Of a DNA stretch of 64,000 bases, positions 34,477 to 43,504 are shown in pieces; the stretch's first letter is position 1, and each line of letters starts with the position of its first letter. Made by a program: the position numbers and the translations under genes. The DNA is taken from positions 450,654-514,653 of the forward strand of contig JAJUJX010000001.1 in the NCBI GenBank assembly GCA_029265125.1. The letters are read 5' to 3'. The stretch is from Tolumonas sp008015085. Lineage in GTDB: Bacteria > Pseudomonadota > Gammaproteobacteria > Enterobacterales > Aeromonadaceae. The notes under the pieces were generated by a model. That model searched no databases. It was not told the origin of the DNA and saw only the letters and a program-made list of their open reading frames with translations.

Positions 34477-36501
34477 TTAATCTAGCATATTAGTTAGTTT
34501 ATCTAGCGTCGTCATTCGTTCATTCACTGCTTCAGCCAATGAGCTGGCATCTCGCAAAGCTGAGACAGCATATACAATCGCATCACTGGCTTTTTGAATA
34601 TCATCCGATACTTCCGCCAGTCGGGAATTGAAGTGGTGTGTGCTGCGGGCAAACTCATCACCACTTGAGCTGTTTTGTCCAATCAAATCAGAAATATCAC
34701 CGACATTAACCACCAGACCCCGAATTGAATCGTTGGTTTTCTGCAGTGATTCCTGAGTGATTTGGGCCAGTTTGCGAACTTCTTCGGCGACCACCGCAAA
34801 CCCTCTGCCATGTTCACCTGCCCGGGCGGCTTCGATGGCCGCATTTAATGCCAGCAGATTGGTTTGATCTGCAATTTTATTGATCACGTTCAGGATTTCT
34901 TTGATGTTTTCCGTGCTGCTGTTTAGTGTCACTGTTTTTGGCTGAATGCTGTTGTTTAATTGCAATAGAGAATCAAGCTGGTTCAGGTGAGTGGATAATG
35001 AGTGACCGAGATGTAATACCTGTTTACTAATATCCTGCACATTATTTTCAATCTCACCCAGCCGGGAAGTCAGTTCAGGCATCAGTGCCCGGTAATGCTC
35101 CAGTTGCTGAATAACTTCTTTACGGATCTTACTGACAATATCGATCTGTTTGAGTTGTCGTTGCAAACTGTAATTTTGGAATTGAGCATATAAGATCGGG
35201 AACAGATTGACGGAATCATCGTAAAAAACCGTCTCTTTATTTTCCAGCCGGAAGAAGAATAATGCGGTCAGTGTCTGGTTAATGTTTACACCATAGAGCT
35301 CGCCAAATGTCGAGAATCCGGCTGTTGGGATGGCGTCAAAGCTGCGGACTTGTGCCAAACTCTGTTGGTTATGCAGACGTCGCAGAATACAGTCATTCAG
35401 AATGCCGCCAACCGGTTTTGCTCGTGATTTTGTTGCCATAAAATCACGGAAGTCTTTATCCGTGCACTGTACCAGATCCTGTCGTTTAACCAGATATAAT
35501 TGTTCCCCCATCGATAAGTCACAAAAGAATGAAACACGGTCTTTTTCAAAATCAAAACCAGCGATACTGCGAATGAATAGTTGCCCTTCGATCTCAATGG
35601 CGAAGCTGTAATCTTCCAGCTGATGTTCCAGATCCTGGTTGCTGCTGACGCGGAAATGTTTTTTCAATGCATCGATAAAAGAAACGACATGATGGTCATC
35701 CGTCAGAACAGATTTAACCCAGCGTTGTTCCTGTGATGCTTCCGTGATCAGGAAAGAGACATTCTGTTTTTCAAAGTTGTGGGAGGTAAAAATGGCGTAG
35801 CGATAGGCTGGATTAATTTTCATAAACGCAATTACGGCATGCCCCTGCACTACCTTTTGTCCGTCATACAAATAAGTATCTTTAAAATCAAATTTGCCAC
35901 CGGCCGAGCCGCCAATGAAGTGGCAAGGAAAATGACGGCTGGCGTATACAGCCTCACTGAAAAAAGATTCAGAGGCGCTTAGTCCATCCAGAAATGTGAG
36001 GGCTACCGTATCATGATGTTCGATCGGGAAAGGAACAGATAAGCGTGAAAGTGACTGCGCGATACGTTGCACACGATCATGATGTGAGACATTAATTTCG
36101 CCGCGTTTTAAATCCTCATTATTCAGAGCAACGCTGGCGATCGAAACACGCTGTAATAAGCACTGATCGAACGATTGCAAAATGACCGTATCCCAGGTAT
36201 TGCCTGTTTCACAATACAGGGATGAGGATGTCTCGGGTTGATGACATAACTCTCCGGCGGTTGTAGTCGCTAATAACTGACAATTGGGCGCTGTAGTCCG
36301 CAGGAACTGTCTGATGTTCTGGCAGACCTGGGAAAAGTCTACATGGGGGCTGACGTAAGCAATAACTAATGCCGGAACGGCCTGCTGTGGTAACCAGCCT
36401 GACATATCTTGCGTTAACTTTTGGCTGCTGGTGCGCAGTACATGAACAACATCAATGTTATCGATTGTCCCTGCTGACTTTTTCCGGAAGAAAGAAAACA
36501 T
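34477..36501 (-). CDS. Soluble chemoreceptor with FIST sensor (FIST_N, FIST_C, MCP signal)
   Basis: 674 residues, no membrane helix. FIST_N occupies about 40-235 (LLATTTAGELC, FIGGSAGGKFDF), FIST_C about 236-400 (ending FSTFGELYGVNINQTLTALFFF), and the methyl-accepting signalling region about 425-674. The kinase-contact hairpin tip is EAARAGEHGRGFAVVAEEVR at 558-577. FIST domains sense small ligands; the protein should therefore couple a cytoplasmic signal to CheA/CheW. At the TYVFH position of the FIST protein at 52149 this one reads TYLYDG, without histidine. Monocistronic or followed by the small hypothetical. No che genes nearby. Confidence 0.92.
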   Translation of the reverse strand: MFSFFRKKSAGTIDNIDVVHVLRTSSQKLTQDMSGWLPQQAVPALVIAYVSPHVDFSQVCQNIRQFLRTTAPNCQLLATTTAGELCHQPETSSSLYCETGNTWDTVILQSFDQCLLQRVSIASVALNNEDLKRGEINVSHHDRVQRIAQSLSRLSVPFPIEHHDTVALTFLDGLSASESFFSEAVYASRHFPCHFIGGSAGGKFDFKDTYLYDGQKVVQGHAVIAFMKINPAYRYAIFTSHNFEKQNVSFLITEASQEQRWVKSVLTDDHHVVSFIDALKKHFRVSSNQDLEHQLEDYSFAIEIEGQLFIRSIAGFDFEKDRVSFFCDLSMGEQLYLVKRQDLVQCTDKDFRDFMATKSRAKPVGGILNDCILRRLHNQQSLAQVRSFDAIPTAGFSTFGELYGVNINQTLTALFFFRLENKETVFYDDSVNLFPILYAQFQNYSLQRQLKQIDIVSKIRKEVIQQLEHYRALMPELTSRLGEIENNVQDISKQVLHLGHSLSTHLNQLDSLLQLNNSIQPKTVTLNSSTENIKEILNVINKIADQTNLLALNAAIEAARAGEHGRGFAVVAEEVRKLAQITQESLQKTNDSIRGLVVNVGDISDLIGQNSSSGDEFARSTHHFNSRLAEVSDDIQKASDAIVYAVSALRDASSLAEAVNERMTTLDKLTNMLD

Positions 36502-36777
36502 ACATGTTCCTCAATTAATCGATTCAGCTTTATTGTTGTTGCCAGCTATACCGAGCATTTATCTGATTATTGTTATTATAGAGTCAAATTGACTTCCTAT
36601 TTATAGATCATTTGCGGTCAGAATGACGTGCTCCAGACCTAAAAATCAAAACAAGAACCTTGATCCTGTTGTTTGACAGGTTTCACGATAATAAAAAGGT
36701 TATAATTAACTATTGCCGTATTTTCTTCTTACAGTGCGGGGCAATCCGCAGCAAATTTAAACAGGTAGATAGTTGTT

Positions 36778-37311
36778 ATGATGAAGCACAGAATTGATGT
36801 GATGATCCCGGAAGATGAATTGCAGGCCAAGGTGGCTGAGTTGGGGCGTCAAATCACCGAACATTATCAGGGCACATCCGAGCTGGTGTTGATCGGGTTA
36901 TTGCGTGGTTCCTGTCTGTTTCTGTCTGATCTGTGCCGTCATATCGATCTGCCTGTCAGTCTGGATTTTATGACCGCCTCCAGCTATGGCAACAGCACAA
37001 CTACATCGCGTGAAGTCCGGGTATTGAAAGATCTGGATGATGAAATCAAAGGCAAAGACGTATTGATCGTGGAAGATATCATCGACAGCGGTTTTACCTT
37101 AAGCAAGATCCGCGACATTATCGGTCTGCGTGAACCTAAGTCTCTGGCGATTTGTACACTGCTGAACAAGCCAGCCCGTCGTGAAGTACAGGTTCCGGTG
37201 GAGTGGACTGGTTTCACGATTCCGGATGAATTTGTGGTTGGCTATGGTATCGATTATGCGCAGTTATACCGTAACCTGCGCTTTATCGGAAAGGTGATAC
37301 CGCTGGAGTAA
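36778..37311 (+). CDS. hpt: Hypoxanthine phosphoribosyltransferase
   Basis: 177 residues. PRPP loop VLIVEDIIDSGFTLSK (about 97-112), LIGLLRGSCLFLSDL and IPDEFVVGYGIDYAQLYRNLRFIG. Salvages hypoxanthine and guanine. Two tandem ATG codons; the second (36781) aligns with E. coli MKH, and neither has a strong ribosome-binding site. TTGACA and TATAAT occur upstream (36673, 36701) but 22 bases apart, too far for a standard promoter. A terminator separates it from scrR. Confidence 0.95.
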   Translation: MMKHRIDVMIPEDELQAKVAELGRQITEHYQGTSELVLIGLLRGSCLFLSDLCRHIDLPVSLDFMTASSYGNSTTTSREVRVLKDLDDEIKGKDVLIVEDIIDSGFTLSKIRDIIGLREPKSLAICTLLNKPARREVQVPVEWTGFTIPDEFVVGYGIDYAQLYRNLRFIGKVIPLE

Positions 37312-37327
37312 TTTTCTGCCGTTTTGT

Positions 37328-37354
37328 AAAGCCACCGAGTCTCAAGGTGGCTTT
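37328..37354. terminator. Bidirectional terminator between hpt and scrR
   Basis: AAAGCCACC / GGTGGCTTT nine-base stem with a nine-base loop and A/T flanks; lies between convergent genes. Confidence 0.85.
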
Positions 37355-37355
37355 A

Positions 37356-38456
37356 TTATTTATGCAGAAATTCAGTGGCAATTAACTTACTCAGACGACG
37401 GGATTCCGGGTTTCGCCAGCGAATACGTGCGGGAATTGTCTGCATGGCTGGCGGTAGCAGCGGTTTATCTTCCATCAGTGCCATCAACATCGTAAAGGCA
37501 TTAAAGGCGAGCGCTGTGTAGTCCTGAGCAATGCTGTCAATGCGCAGAGGCATAAAATCCAGTAACTCATGGTCATCAAAACTCGCCAGATGCAGGCCTT
37601 GTTGCATTTCCGGGTTCTGATTCAGATACTGCAATACACCTTCCAGCAGTGAGAATGACGCTGTAAAGAGAGCTTTGGGTGCCCGGCCTAACTCATTACA
37701 CAGCTCTTCCATCATGTCATAGCCAGAGTAGGAGAAGAACGTCCGCTGGCGAACCCATGATGCCTGCTGTGGTACATTAGCTTGTCGTAATCCGGTTATG
37801 TAACCCGCCAAACGTTGTTTGCTCGGTGTGAGTGATGGTTCTCCGCCAAAATAATAAATTTCATCGGAATGTTGTGTTGCCAGCACTCTGATCAGATTGG
37901 CTGTGCTGCTTTCGGCATCTGTCATGATCAGGGGCAGGCTGGAGTCACCGATTTGGCGGCCAAGCTGAACTACAGGAACGTAACTATGGATCTTGCTGTA
38001 GGCTTCATCGCTGGTATTACTTGAGATAACGATCAGACCGTCGACCTGACGTTGCAGCAGGTTATTGACGACCAGTCTTTCCTGTTCGGGATCTTCATCT
38101 GAGCAGGCAATAATGATCTGGATACCTGCGTTACGGAATAACGACTCCAGTTCACGAGCGAGACTGGCATTGGTGAATTGAGTCAGAAACGGTAATACCA
38201 GTCCGATGGTATGGCTGCGTGATGAACGTAGCGCCCTGGCATGAAAGCTGGGCTGGTAGCGGTGTTCTTCTGCAATAGAAAGGATACGCTGTTGCGTTTC
38301 TTCCGATACCCGGTATTCATCGCCTTTGCCATTCAATACCAAGCTGGCGGTCGCCTTAGAGACTCCCGCCAATTCAGCTATATTACTAATAGTTATACGG
38401 TTTGGTTGTTTCACATTCGATCCGGTCGCGGGAAGCTTTTTTATTCTATCATGCAT
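37356..38456 (-). CDS. scrR: LacI-family sucrose operon repressor
   Basis: Up to 366 residues. Helix-turn-helix ITISNIAELAGVSKATASLVLNG followed by the hinge and a periplasmic-binding-type domain; the segments RVSEETQQRILSIAEEHRYQPS and IACSDEDPEQERLVVNNLLQRQVDGLIV match ScrR. Start is uncertain: ATG 38456 overlaps scrB by 16 bases and gives a 15-residue extension, while an in-frame GTG (VKQPNRITI) gives the family's usual N terminus. Third gene of scrA-scrB-scrR, hence autoregulated through the operators at 41.53-41.57 kb. The inducer in relatives is fructose or fructose-1-phosphate. Confidence 0.9.
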   Translation of the reverse strand: MHDRIKKLPATGSNVKQPNRITISNIAELAGVSKATASLVLNGKGDEYRVSEETQQRILSIAEEHRYQPSFHARALRSSRSHTIGLVLPFLTQFTNASLARELESLFRNAGIQIIIACSDEDPEQERLVVNNLLQRQVDGLIVISSNTSDEAYSKIHSYVPVVQLGRQIGDSSLPLIMTDAESSTANLIRVLATQHSDEIYYFGGEPSLTPSKQRLAGYITGLRQANVPQQASWVRQRTFFSYSGYDMMEELCNELGRAPKALFTASFSLLEGVLQYLNQNPEMQQGLHLASFDDHELLDFMPLRIDSIAQDYTALAFNAFTMLMALMEDKPLLPPAMQTIPARIRWRNPESRRLSKLIATEFLHK

Positions 38457-39856
38457 GCCGACAACAACCAGTGATGAATTGAAACCGTTCCCGTGCCGTG
38501 AAACTGCAGCGTTCGTTTTTCCGGAGAGGGGAAATAACGGGCTGTCATGCAGGCTTCACCACCATTGATAAACACTTCTAATGATGAACTGTCCAGTAGC
38601 AGTTGCAGCGAGGTTAATGAGCCAAACCAGTACCGTGATTCCTGTTCTCCGGTACGCCAGTTACGCCGGGTCAGCATCAGACATTCACCATCCCAACTCA
38701 TTGACGCTTCGTCGCGTAAAGTGAGAGTGAAAGGTTGGCTGACTTCCACCATAATTTCTGCACTAACCGCAGCCAGTTCAGGTGCATCTTGTGCACTACC
38801 TTGCCAGCGAAAGCCATCACTCTGGCGCAACTGCTGTAATTCTTTAACAGGCTGCTGATAGAGTTTACCATTGCGTAATGACAACTCTCGGGGACTGCTC
38901 ATACAATCAACCCAGCCGTACTTGATCGTAGGCTGTGCCAGTTCGTTTTCATCCGGCATGCCTAACCAGCCAAACATCAGGCGTCGGCCATCTGCGGTTT
39001 CGGTTGTTTGCGGTGCATAGAATTCAAAGCCGAGATCGAGTTCATGGAATTCGCCATGCGGGAATTTCGCCTGTTGATAATCCAGCTGGCCGACGAAATA
39101 ACCGCATTGATAGAGATTCAGATAGCGGTATTTTTCTGCGGCTAATCCTTGCGGGCAGCAAAGCAGCACATCCTGGCCATCTAATGGAAACAGGTCAGGG
39201 CATTCCCACATATAACCGAATTCTTTGAGCCCGTTCAGGTAGGTACCGGCAATCTCACCTAGCAAGTGCCATTGTTGCAGGTCTTCTGAACGATAGAACA
39301 GGATTTTGCCTTTGATGTCAGGCGACTGCGCAGCCAGCACCATGTACCAGAATCCGTCATGCTTCCAGACTTTAGGATCACGGACATGACCAGTATAACC
39401 TTCAGGTAATGGAATGACCGGGCCTAATTTCCGAAATGTGCCATCAGGCATTTCTTCCGCCAGACATTGATTGGCAGTGCGTGAACCATCGGTATATTTA
39501 ACGTTTCCGGTATAAATCAGCGTAATTTTACCGTTGTTCTGAACGGCAGAACCGGAGTAACACCCGCTGATTTCATAATCTTCGGTTGGCAGCAGCGCGA
39601 CAGGCTCATGCTGCCAGTGAACTAGATCGGCTGAACTCCAGTGGCCCCACCATTTAGCTCCATGGCGGCAGGCGAGAGGGTTCCATTGGTAGAACAGGTG
39701 GTAACGTCCATTCGCCTGAATAAAACCGTTAGGATCATTCAATAAGCCAACAGCCGGGGCCAGATGCCATTGCTGACGATGAGGGTCAGAAGCGGCAATA
39801 AGTTGCCCGGTCATTAAAGACCGGGCCAGTTGTTTCAGTAAAGAAACCTCAGACAT
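38441..39856 (-). CDS. scrB: Sucrose-6-phosphate hydrolase (GH32)
   Basis: 471 residues. GH32 catalytic set: nucleophile in LLNDPNGF (NDPNG 40-44), transition-state Asp in HVRDPKVW (159-161) and acid/base Glu in MWECPDLF (218-220), then a C-terminal beta-sandwich. Splits sucrose-6-phosphate to glucose-6-phosphate and fructose. Its start overlaps the scrA stop by one base (TAATG), and it runs into scrR. Confidence 0.95.
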   Translation of the reverse strand: MSEVSLLKQLARSLMTGQLIAASDPHRQQWHLAPAVGLLNDPNGFIQANGRYHLFYQWNPLACRHGAKWWGHWSSADLVHWQHEPVALLPTEDYEISGCYSGSAVQNNGKITLIYTGNVKYTDGSRTANQCLAEEMPDGTFRKLGPVIPLPEGYTGHVRDPKVWKHDGFWYMVLAAQSPDIKGKILFYRSEDLQQWHLLGEIAGTYLNGLKEFGYMWECPDLFPLDGQDVLLCCPQGLAAEKYRYLNLYQCGYFVGQLDYQQAKFPHGEFHELDLGFEFYAPQTTETADGRRLMFGWLGMPDENELAQPTIKYGWVDCMSSPRELSLRNGKLYQQPVKELQQLRQSDGFRWQGSAQDAPELAAVSAEIMVEVSQPFTLTLRDEASMSWDGECLMLTRRNWRTGEQESRYWFGSLTSLQLLLDSSSLEVFINGGEACMTARYFPSPEKRTLQFHGTGTVSIHHWLLSACMIE

Positions 39857-41226
39857 TATTCAGCGTCCGTGTTGTAACGCAGTACGGTAGCGATAGCAAA
39901 CGCAGCACCGAATGCGATAGCCATACCGATGATGTAGGTCAGCACAGAGCTGGATTGTACAATTGCGATACCAGGGATACCTGTCAGGCCTACCGCAGTC
40001 ATACCAACCTTGCTGGCCACAACCCAGGCACCACCCAGTGCACCGCCGGCCAAAGCAGCCAGGAATGGTTTTACAAAGCGCAGGTTGATACCGAAGATAG
40101 CCGCTTCAGTGATCCCGAGCAGGCAGGATAAACCAGCTGGAATTGCGATAGATTTGATACGGGCATCATTTGACTTGAAATACACAGCCAGACAAGCTCC
40201 GCCCTGTGCAACGTTAGCCATAGCCCAGATTGGCAACAGGAAGTTAACGGCAACGTTTTTATCTGCCAGCAGACCTAGCTCAATCGCATGGAAACTGTGA
40301 TGAATACCGGTGATAACAATTGCTGAGTAAGTACCGCCAAACAGCAGACCCGCCAGCCAGCCAGCATGTTCATACAGCGTCGTCAGAACAAAAGTAATAC
40401 CTTCACCCAGACCGCGACCTGCCGGGCCGATAAACAACAGGGATACAAAACCGGTGATCACAACGGTCAGGAACGGAGTCAGGATGATATCCAGTGCATC
40501 AGGAATAACACGACGAAGCTGTTTTTCCAGATGACTCATGAACCAGACTGCAATCAGCACTGGGAACACGGTACCCTGATAGCCTATCATCGCCACATCC
40601 ATGCCGAAGAAGTCCATGGTTTTGAAACCACTACCGACTGTCCAGGCGTTAGTGAGTGCCGGATGGGTTAGTATTCCCCCTAGTGTTGCCCCCAGATAAG
40701 GGTTCCCGCCGAATTCCCGTGCAGCGGTAAAACCGATCAGGATAGGCAGAATAATAAAGGCGGCAGAGCTGAACATATCCAGCATGATAAAAATGGCACT
40801 ATCAGGATTAGCCCAGCCATAGGTACGAACCAGACCCAGCGTACCCATCAACAGACCGGAAGCAACAATGGCTGGAATGATAGGAACGAAGATGTTAGAC
40901 AGTGTGCGTGCTGCGCGCTGTACGATATTCAGCTTTTGTGTTGCCAGTTTTTTGACATCACTTTCACTGGCCTGGCTGATTCCTGCAACATCAATAAATG
41001 CAGCGTAAACTTTATTGACGATCCCTGTGCCGAAAATGATCTGGATTTGCCCGGCATTACTAAAACAACCCTTTACACCTTCAACTTGCTCGACAGCACT
41101 TTTATTAATTTTTGAGTCATCCTGCAAAACCAGACGCAAACGTGTTGCGCAGTGGGCTGCACTGACGATATTCTCTTTGCCACCCAGTAATGGGATCAGC
41201 TCATTTGCTACAGAAGTTACATTCAT
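39856..41226 (-). CDS. scrA: Sucrose-specific PTS enzyme IIBC
   Basis: 456 residues. EIIB domain with the phosphorylated cysteine in SAAHCATRLRLVL (about 23-35), followed by an EIIC domain of about ten helices containing GIHHSFHAIELGLL and GITEAAIFGINLR. There is no EIIA domain, so it depends on EIIA-Glc in trans, the same protein that contacts FrsA. Imports sucrose as sucrose-6-phosphate. First gene of the operon; long leader with paired operators. Confidence 0.95.
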   Translation of the reverse strand: MNVTSVANELIPLLGGKENIVSAAHCATRLRLVLQDDSKINKSAVEQVEGVKGCFSNAGQIQIIFGTGIVNKVYAAFIDVAGISQASESDVKKLATQKLNIVQRAARTLSNIFVPIIPAIVASGLLMGTLGLVRTYGWANPDSAIFIMLDMFSSAAFIILPILIGFTAAREFGGNPYLGATLGGILTHPALTNAWTVGSGFKTMDFFGMDVAMIGYQGTVFPVLIAVWFMSHLEKQLRRVIPDALDIILTPFLTVVITGFVSLLFIGPAGRGLGEGITFVLTTLYEHAGWLAGLLFGGTYSAIVITGIHHSFHAIELGLLADKNVAVNFLLPIWAMANVAQGGACLAVYFKSNDARIKSIAIPAGLSCLLGITEAAIFGINLRFVKPFLAALAGGALGGAWVVASKVGMTAVGLTGIPGIAIVQSSSVLTYIIGMAIAFGAAFAIATVLRYNTDAE

Positions 41227-41528
41227 GATTTTCCTCTTTAATGGATGTAACCGGTTAAATCCAGAAGGGCGCTCAATCCATCAGGATATTAACCGTGCTG
41301 TTTCACAACAGCGGCTTTGGGGTGATATCGTGCGTTCCTGTCTGTTTTGCCGTGGGGGTGAAGACAGACTTGAACGCACACTCTCTCAGGAACCAGTAAC
41401 ACTCACTTTTACGCTCATCTGTTCGTTGACCCTGTCAGCTAAAATTTCTCTTTAAGATAATCTTTTTGCCATCAACAGAAGCCAATCGCTTTGACAGATT
41501 TTTCACTTATCGCGTGATATTAAGTTTA

Positions 41529-41542
41529 CTAAAACGGTTTAG
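41529..41542. promoter_or_regulatory. ScrR operator 1 (scrA-proximal)
   Basis: CTAAAACGGTTTAG, a near-palindrome with the LacI-family centre CG. On the minus strand TTGTTT and TAAACT 16 bases apart suggest a promoter overlapping it. Confidence 0.7.
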
Positions 41543-41558
41543 CTAAACAACTAAACTC

Positions 41559-41574
41559 GCTAAACCGTTTTAGC
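41559..41574. promoter_or_regulatory. ScrR operator 2 (distal)
   Basis: GCTAAACCGTTTTAGC, near-perfect palindrome and the inverse copy of operator 1. The two centres are about 31 bases apart, three helical turns, so two repressor dimers would bind the same DNA face. Confidence 0.75.
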
Positions 41575-41700
41575 AAATGCGATCAATCTAACAAAATTTG
41601 AGCAGTAAAGTTCTTTTTGTGTCTATCTTTGTTCATGGCCGGATTGATCCTGATCAGGTTATAATCGGTAAAACAGCTCTGAGTATTTCCTTTCTCTAAT

Positions 41701-42636
41701 ATGAATAAGTCTGACAAGATGCTCGCTCTCGATATTCAGCAATTACGCAAAACCTACCAGGGTGGGGTAGAAGCCCTGAAAGGGATTAATTTAGCGGTGG
41801 AAGAGGGTGATTTTTATGCCCTGCTTGGCCCGAATGGCGCCGGTAAATCCACTACCATCGGTATTATCAGCTCGCTGGTGAATAAAACCTCCGGTTCAGT
41901 CAAAGTCTTTGGTTACGACATTGACACCCAATTGGAGTTAGCTAAATCTCAGATTGGCTTAGTACCTCAGGAATTTAATTTCAGTCAATTTGAAAAAGTT
42001 CAGCAGATCGTAGTTCAGCAGGCGGGTTTTTATGGCGTACCACGGAAAATAGCCGAGGAGCGGGCAGAAAAATACCTGACACAGCTCGATTTGTGGGAAA
42101 AACGCGATAAGCAGGCTCGTACCTTGTCTGGTGGTATGAAGCGCCGCCTGATGATCGCGCGTGCACTGATGCATCAGCCGCGGTTGCTGATTCTGGATGA
42201 ACCGACCGCTGGGGTGGATATTGAGATCCGCCGTTCCATGTGGTCATTTCTGCAAAACCTGAATGCGGAAGGTGTCACCATTATTTTAACGACCCACTAT
42301 CTGGAAGAAGCGGAAATGCTGTGTCGCAATATCGGCATCATTGATAAAGGCCGGATTGTGGAAAACACCAGCATGCAAAATTTGCTTAGCAAATTACAGG
42401 TAGAAACATTTTTGCTGGATCTAGATCGTCCGGCAGCCAGTGTGCAGCTGGAAGGGGTTACTTATAAGGCCGCCAGTGAACTTTCATTGGAAGTAGAGAT
42501 TCAGAAAAGTGATGGTCTCAACGGTGTCTTTGAGCAGCTTAACCGCCAGCAGGTCAAAGTATTGAGTATGCGTAACAAGGCTAACCGGTTAGAAGAATTA
42601 TTTGTTTCATTAGTAGAAAAAGGACGTCAGGCATGA
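41701..42636 (+). CDS. yadG: ABC transporter ATPase YadG
   Basis: 311 residues. Walker A GPNGAGKST, Q-loop VPQEFNF, signature LSGGMKRRLMIARAL, Walker B LLILDEPTAGVDIE and H-loop TTHYLEEAEML; C-terminal tail MRNKANRLEELFVSLV as in E. coli YadG. Drives the YadH permease; the substrate is unknown. The start could also be the internal ATG at 41719, closer to the E. coli length. Confidence 0.93.
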   Translation: MNKSDKMLALDIQQLRKTYQGGVEALKGINLAVEEGDFYALLGPNGAGKSTTIGIISSLVNKTSGSVKVFGYDIDTQLELAKSQIGLVPQEFNFSQFEKVQQIVVQQAGFYGVPRKIAEERAEKYLTQLDLWEKRDKQARTLSGGMKRRLMIARALMHQPRLLILDEPTAGVDIEIRRSMWSFLQNLNAEGVTIILTTHYLEEAEMLCRNIGIIDKGRIVENTSMQNLLSKLQVETFLLDLDRPAASVQLEGVTYKAASELSLEVEIQKSDGLNGVFEQLNRQQVKVLSMRNKANRLEELFVSLVEKGRQA

Positions 42637-43406
42637 ATAGCGGCGTTTACTGGATTGCGTTCCAAAGCCTGGTGCGTAAAGAGATTAACCGTTTTACCCG
42701 TATCTGGGTACAGACATTAGTGCCACCGGCAATCACGATGACGCTCTATTTTGTGATTTTTGGCAATCTGATTGGGAGTCGTATCGGTGATATGCATGGC
42801 GTAACCTATATGCAATTCATTGTGCCGGGTCTGATCATGATGTCGGTGATCACTAACTCGTATTCCAATGTCTCATCATCGTTTTACAGTGCCAAATTTC
42901 AGCGCAATATCGAAGAGCTGCTGGTGGCTCCGGTGCCGAATTATCTGATCATCTGGGGATTTGTTGCTGGTGGTGTTGCCCGAGGTTTATGCGTTGGTGC
43001 AATTGTAACAGCCGTGTCGCTGTTTTTTGTGCCGCTGCAGGTGCATGACCCGCTCAGTGTGTTCTTTATGCTGGTATTAACGGCGACCCTATTTTCACTA
43101 GGTGGATTGCTGAATGCCATTTTTGCGAAAAGTTTTGACGACATCAGTATTATTCCGACCTTTGTACTGACGCCGCTGACCTATCTGGGGGGGGTATTTT
43201 ATTCTATCGAATTGTTACCGCCATTCTGGCAGGCAGCTTCTCACGTAAACCCGATCATCTATATGATCAATGGATTCCGTTATGGTTTTATCGGAATATC
43301 TGATGTGCCGATGTGGATGTCTTATCTGGTTGTTTCGTTGTTTATCGTTGTGCTTTATGCCGTTTGCTGGCATTTAGTGAAGAAAGGTACTGGATTGCGT
43401 CATTAA
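42633..43406 (+). CDS. yadH: ABC-2 type permease YadH
   Basis: 257 residues with six predicted membrane helices. ABC-2 signature region FVIFGNLIGSRIG, then QFIVPGLIMMSVITNSYSNV and LTPLTYLGGVFYSIELLP. Overlaps yadG by four bases (ATGA). Inner-membrane partner of YadG. Confidence 0.93.
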   Translation: MNSGVYWIAFQSLVRKEINRFTRIWVQTLVPPAITMTLYFVIFGNLIGSRIGDMHGVTYMQFIVPGLIMMSVITNSYSNVSSSFYSAKFQRNIEELLVAPVPNYLIIWGFVAGGVARGLCVGAIVTAVSLFFVPLQVHDPLSVFFMLVLTATLFSLGGLLNAIFAKSFDDISIIPTFVLTPLTYLGGVFYSIELLPPFWQAASHVNPIIYMINGFRYGFIGISDVPMWMSYLVVSLFIVVLYAVCWHLVKKGTGLRH

Positions 43407-43412
43407 GCAAAC

Positions 43413-43445
43413 AAAAACAGCCATAACCCTGTGGCTGTTTTTTTG
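43413..43445 (+). terminator. Terminator of yadGH
   Basis: AAAACAGCCA / TGGCTGTTTT stem with an eight-base loop and a T-run. Confidence 0.85.
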
Positions 43446-43461
43446 TCATATTGTGGCCAAA

Positions 43462-43487
43462 AAAAAGCCTCCATCCGGAGGCTTTTT
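43462..43487 (-). terminator. Terminator of prs
   Basis: AAAAAGCCTCC / GGAGGCTTTTT 11-base stem with ATCC loop; on the minus strand it is followed by a T-run, just after the prs stop. Confidence 0.88.
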
Positions 43488-43504
43488 GCTCTGCAGAGTG
43501 TGAA

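Larger units (their letters stand above)
41227..41700. promoter_or_regulatory. scrA leader and divergent yadG upstream region
   Basis: About 470 bases without a gene. The 5' untranslated part of scrA (minus strand) carries a hairpin at 41297-41312 (GCTGTT / AACAGC) and a longer one at 41330-41379 (GTGCGTTC..GTCTG / CAGAC..GAACGCAC, one internal mismatch pair). Upstream lie the operators. The remaining 125 bases before yadG show no clear promoter to me. Confidence 0.6.

Noticed and set aside
36673..36706. TTGACA and TATAAT upstream of hpt read as a promoter
   Set aside because: The spacer is 22 bases, outside the usual 16-18; not annotated as a promoter.
41015..41455. 146-codon plus-strand open frame across the scrA start and leader
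   Set aside because: Its first half is antisense to scrA and the rest covers the leader hairpins and control region; no ribosome-binding site.
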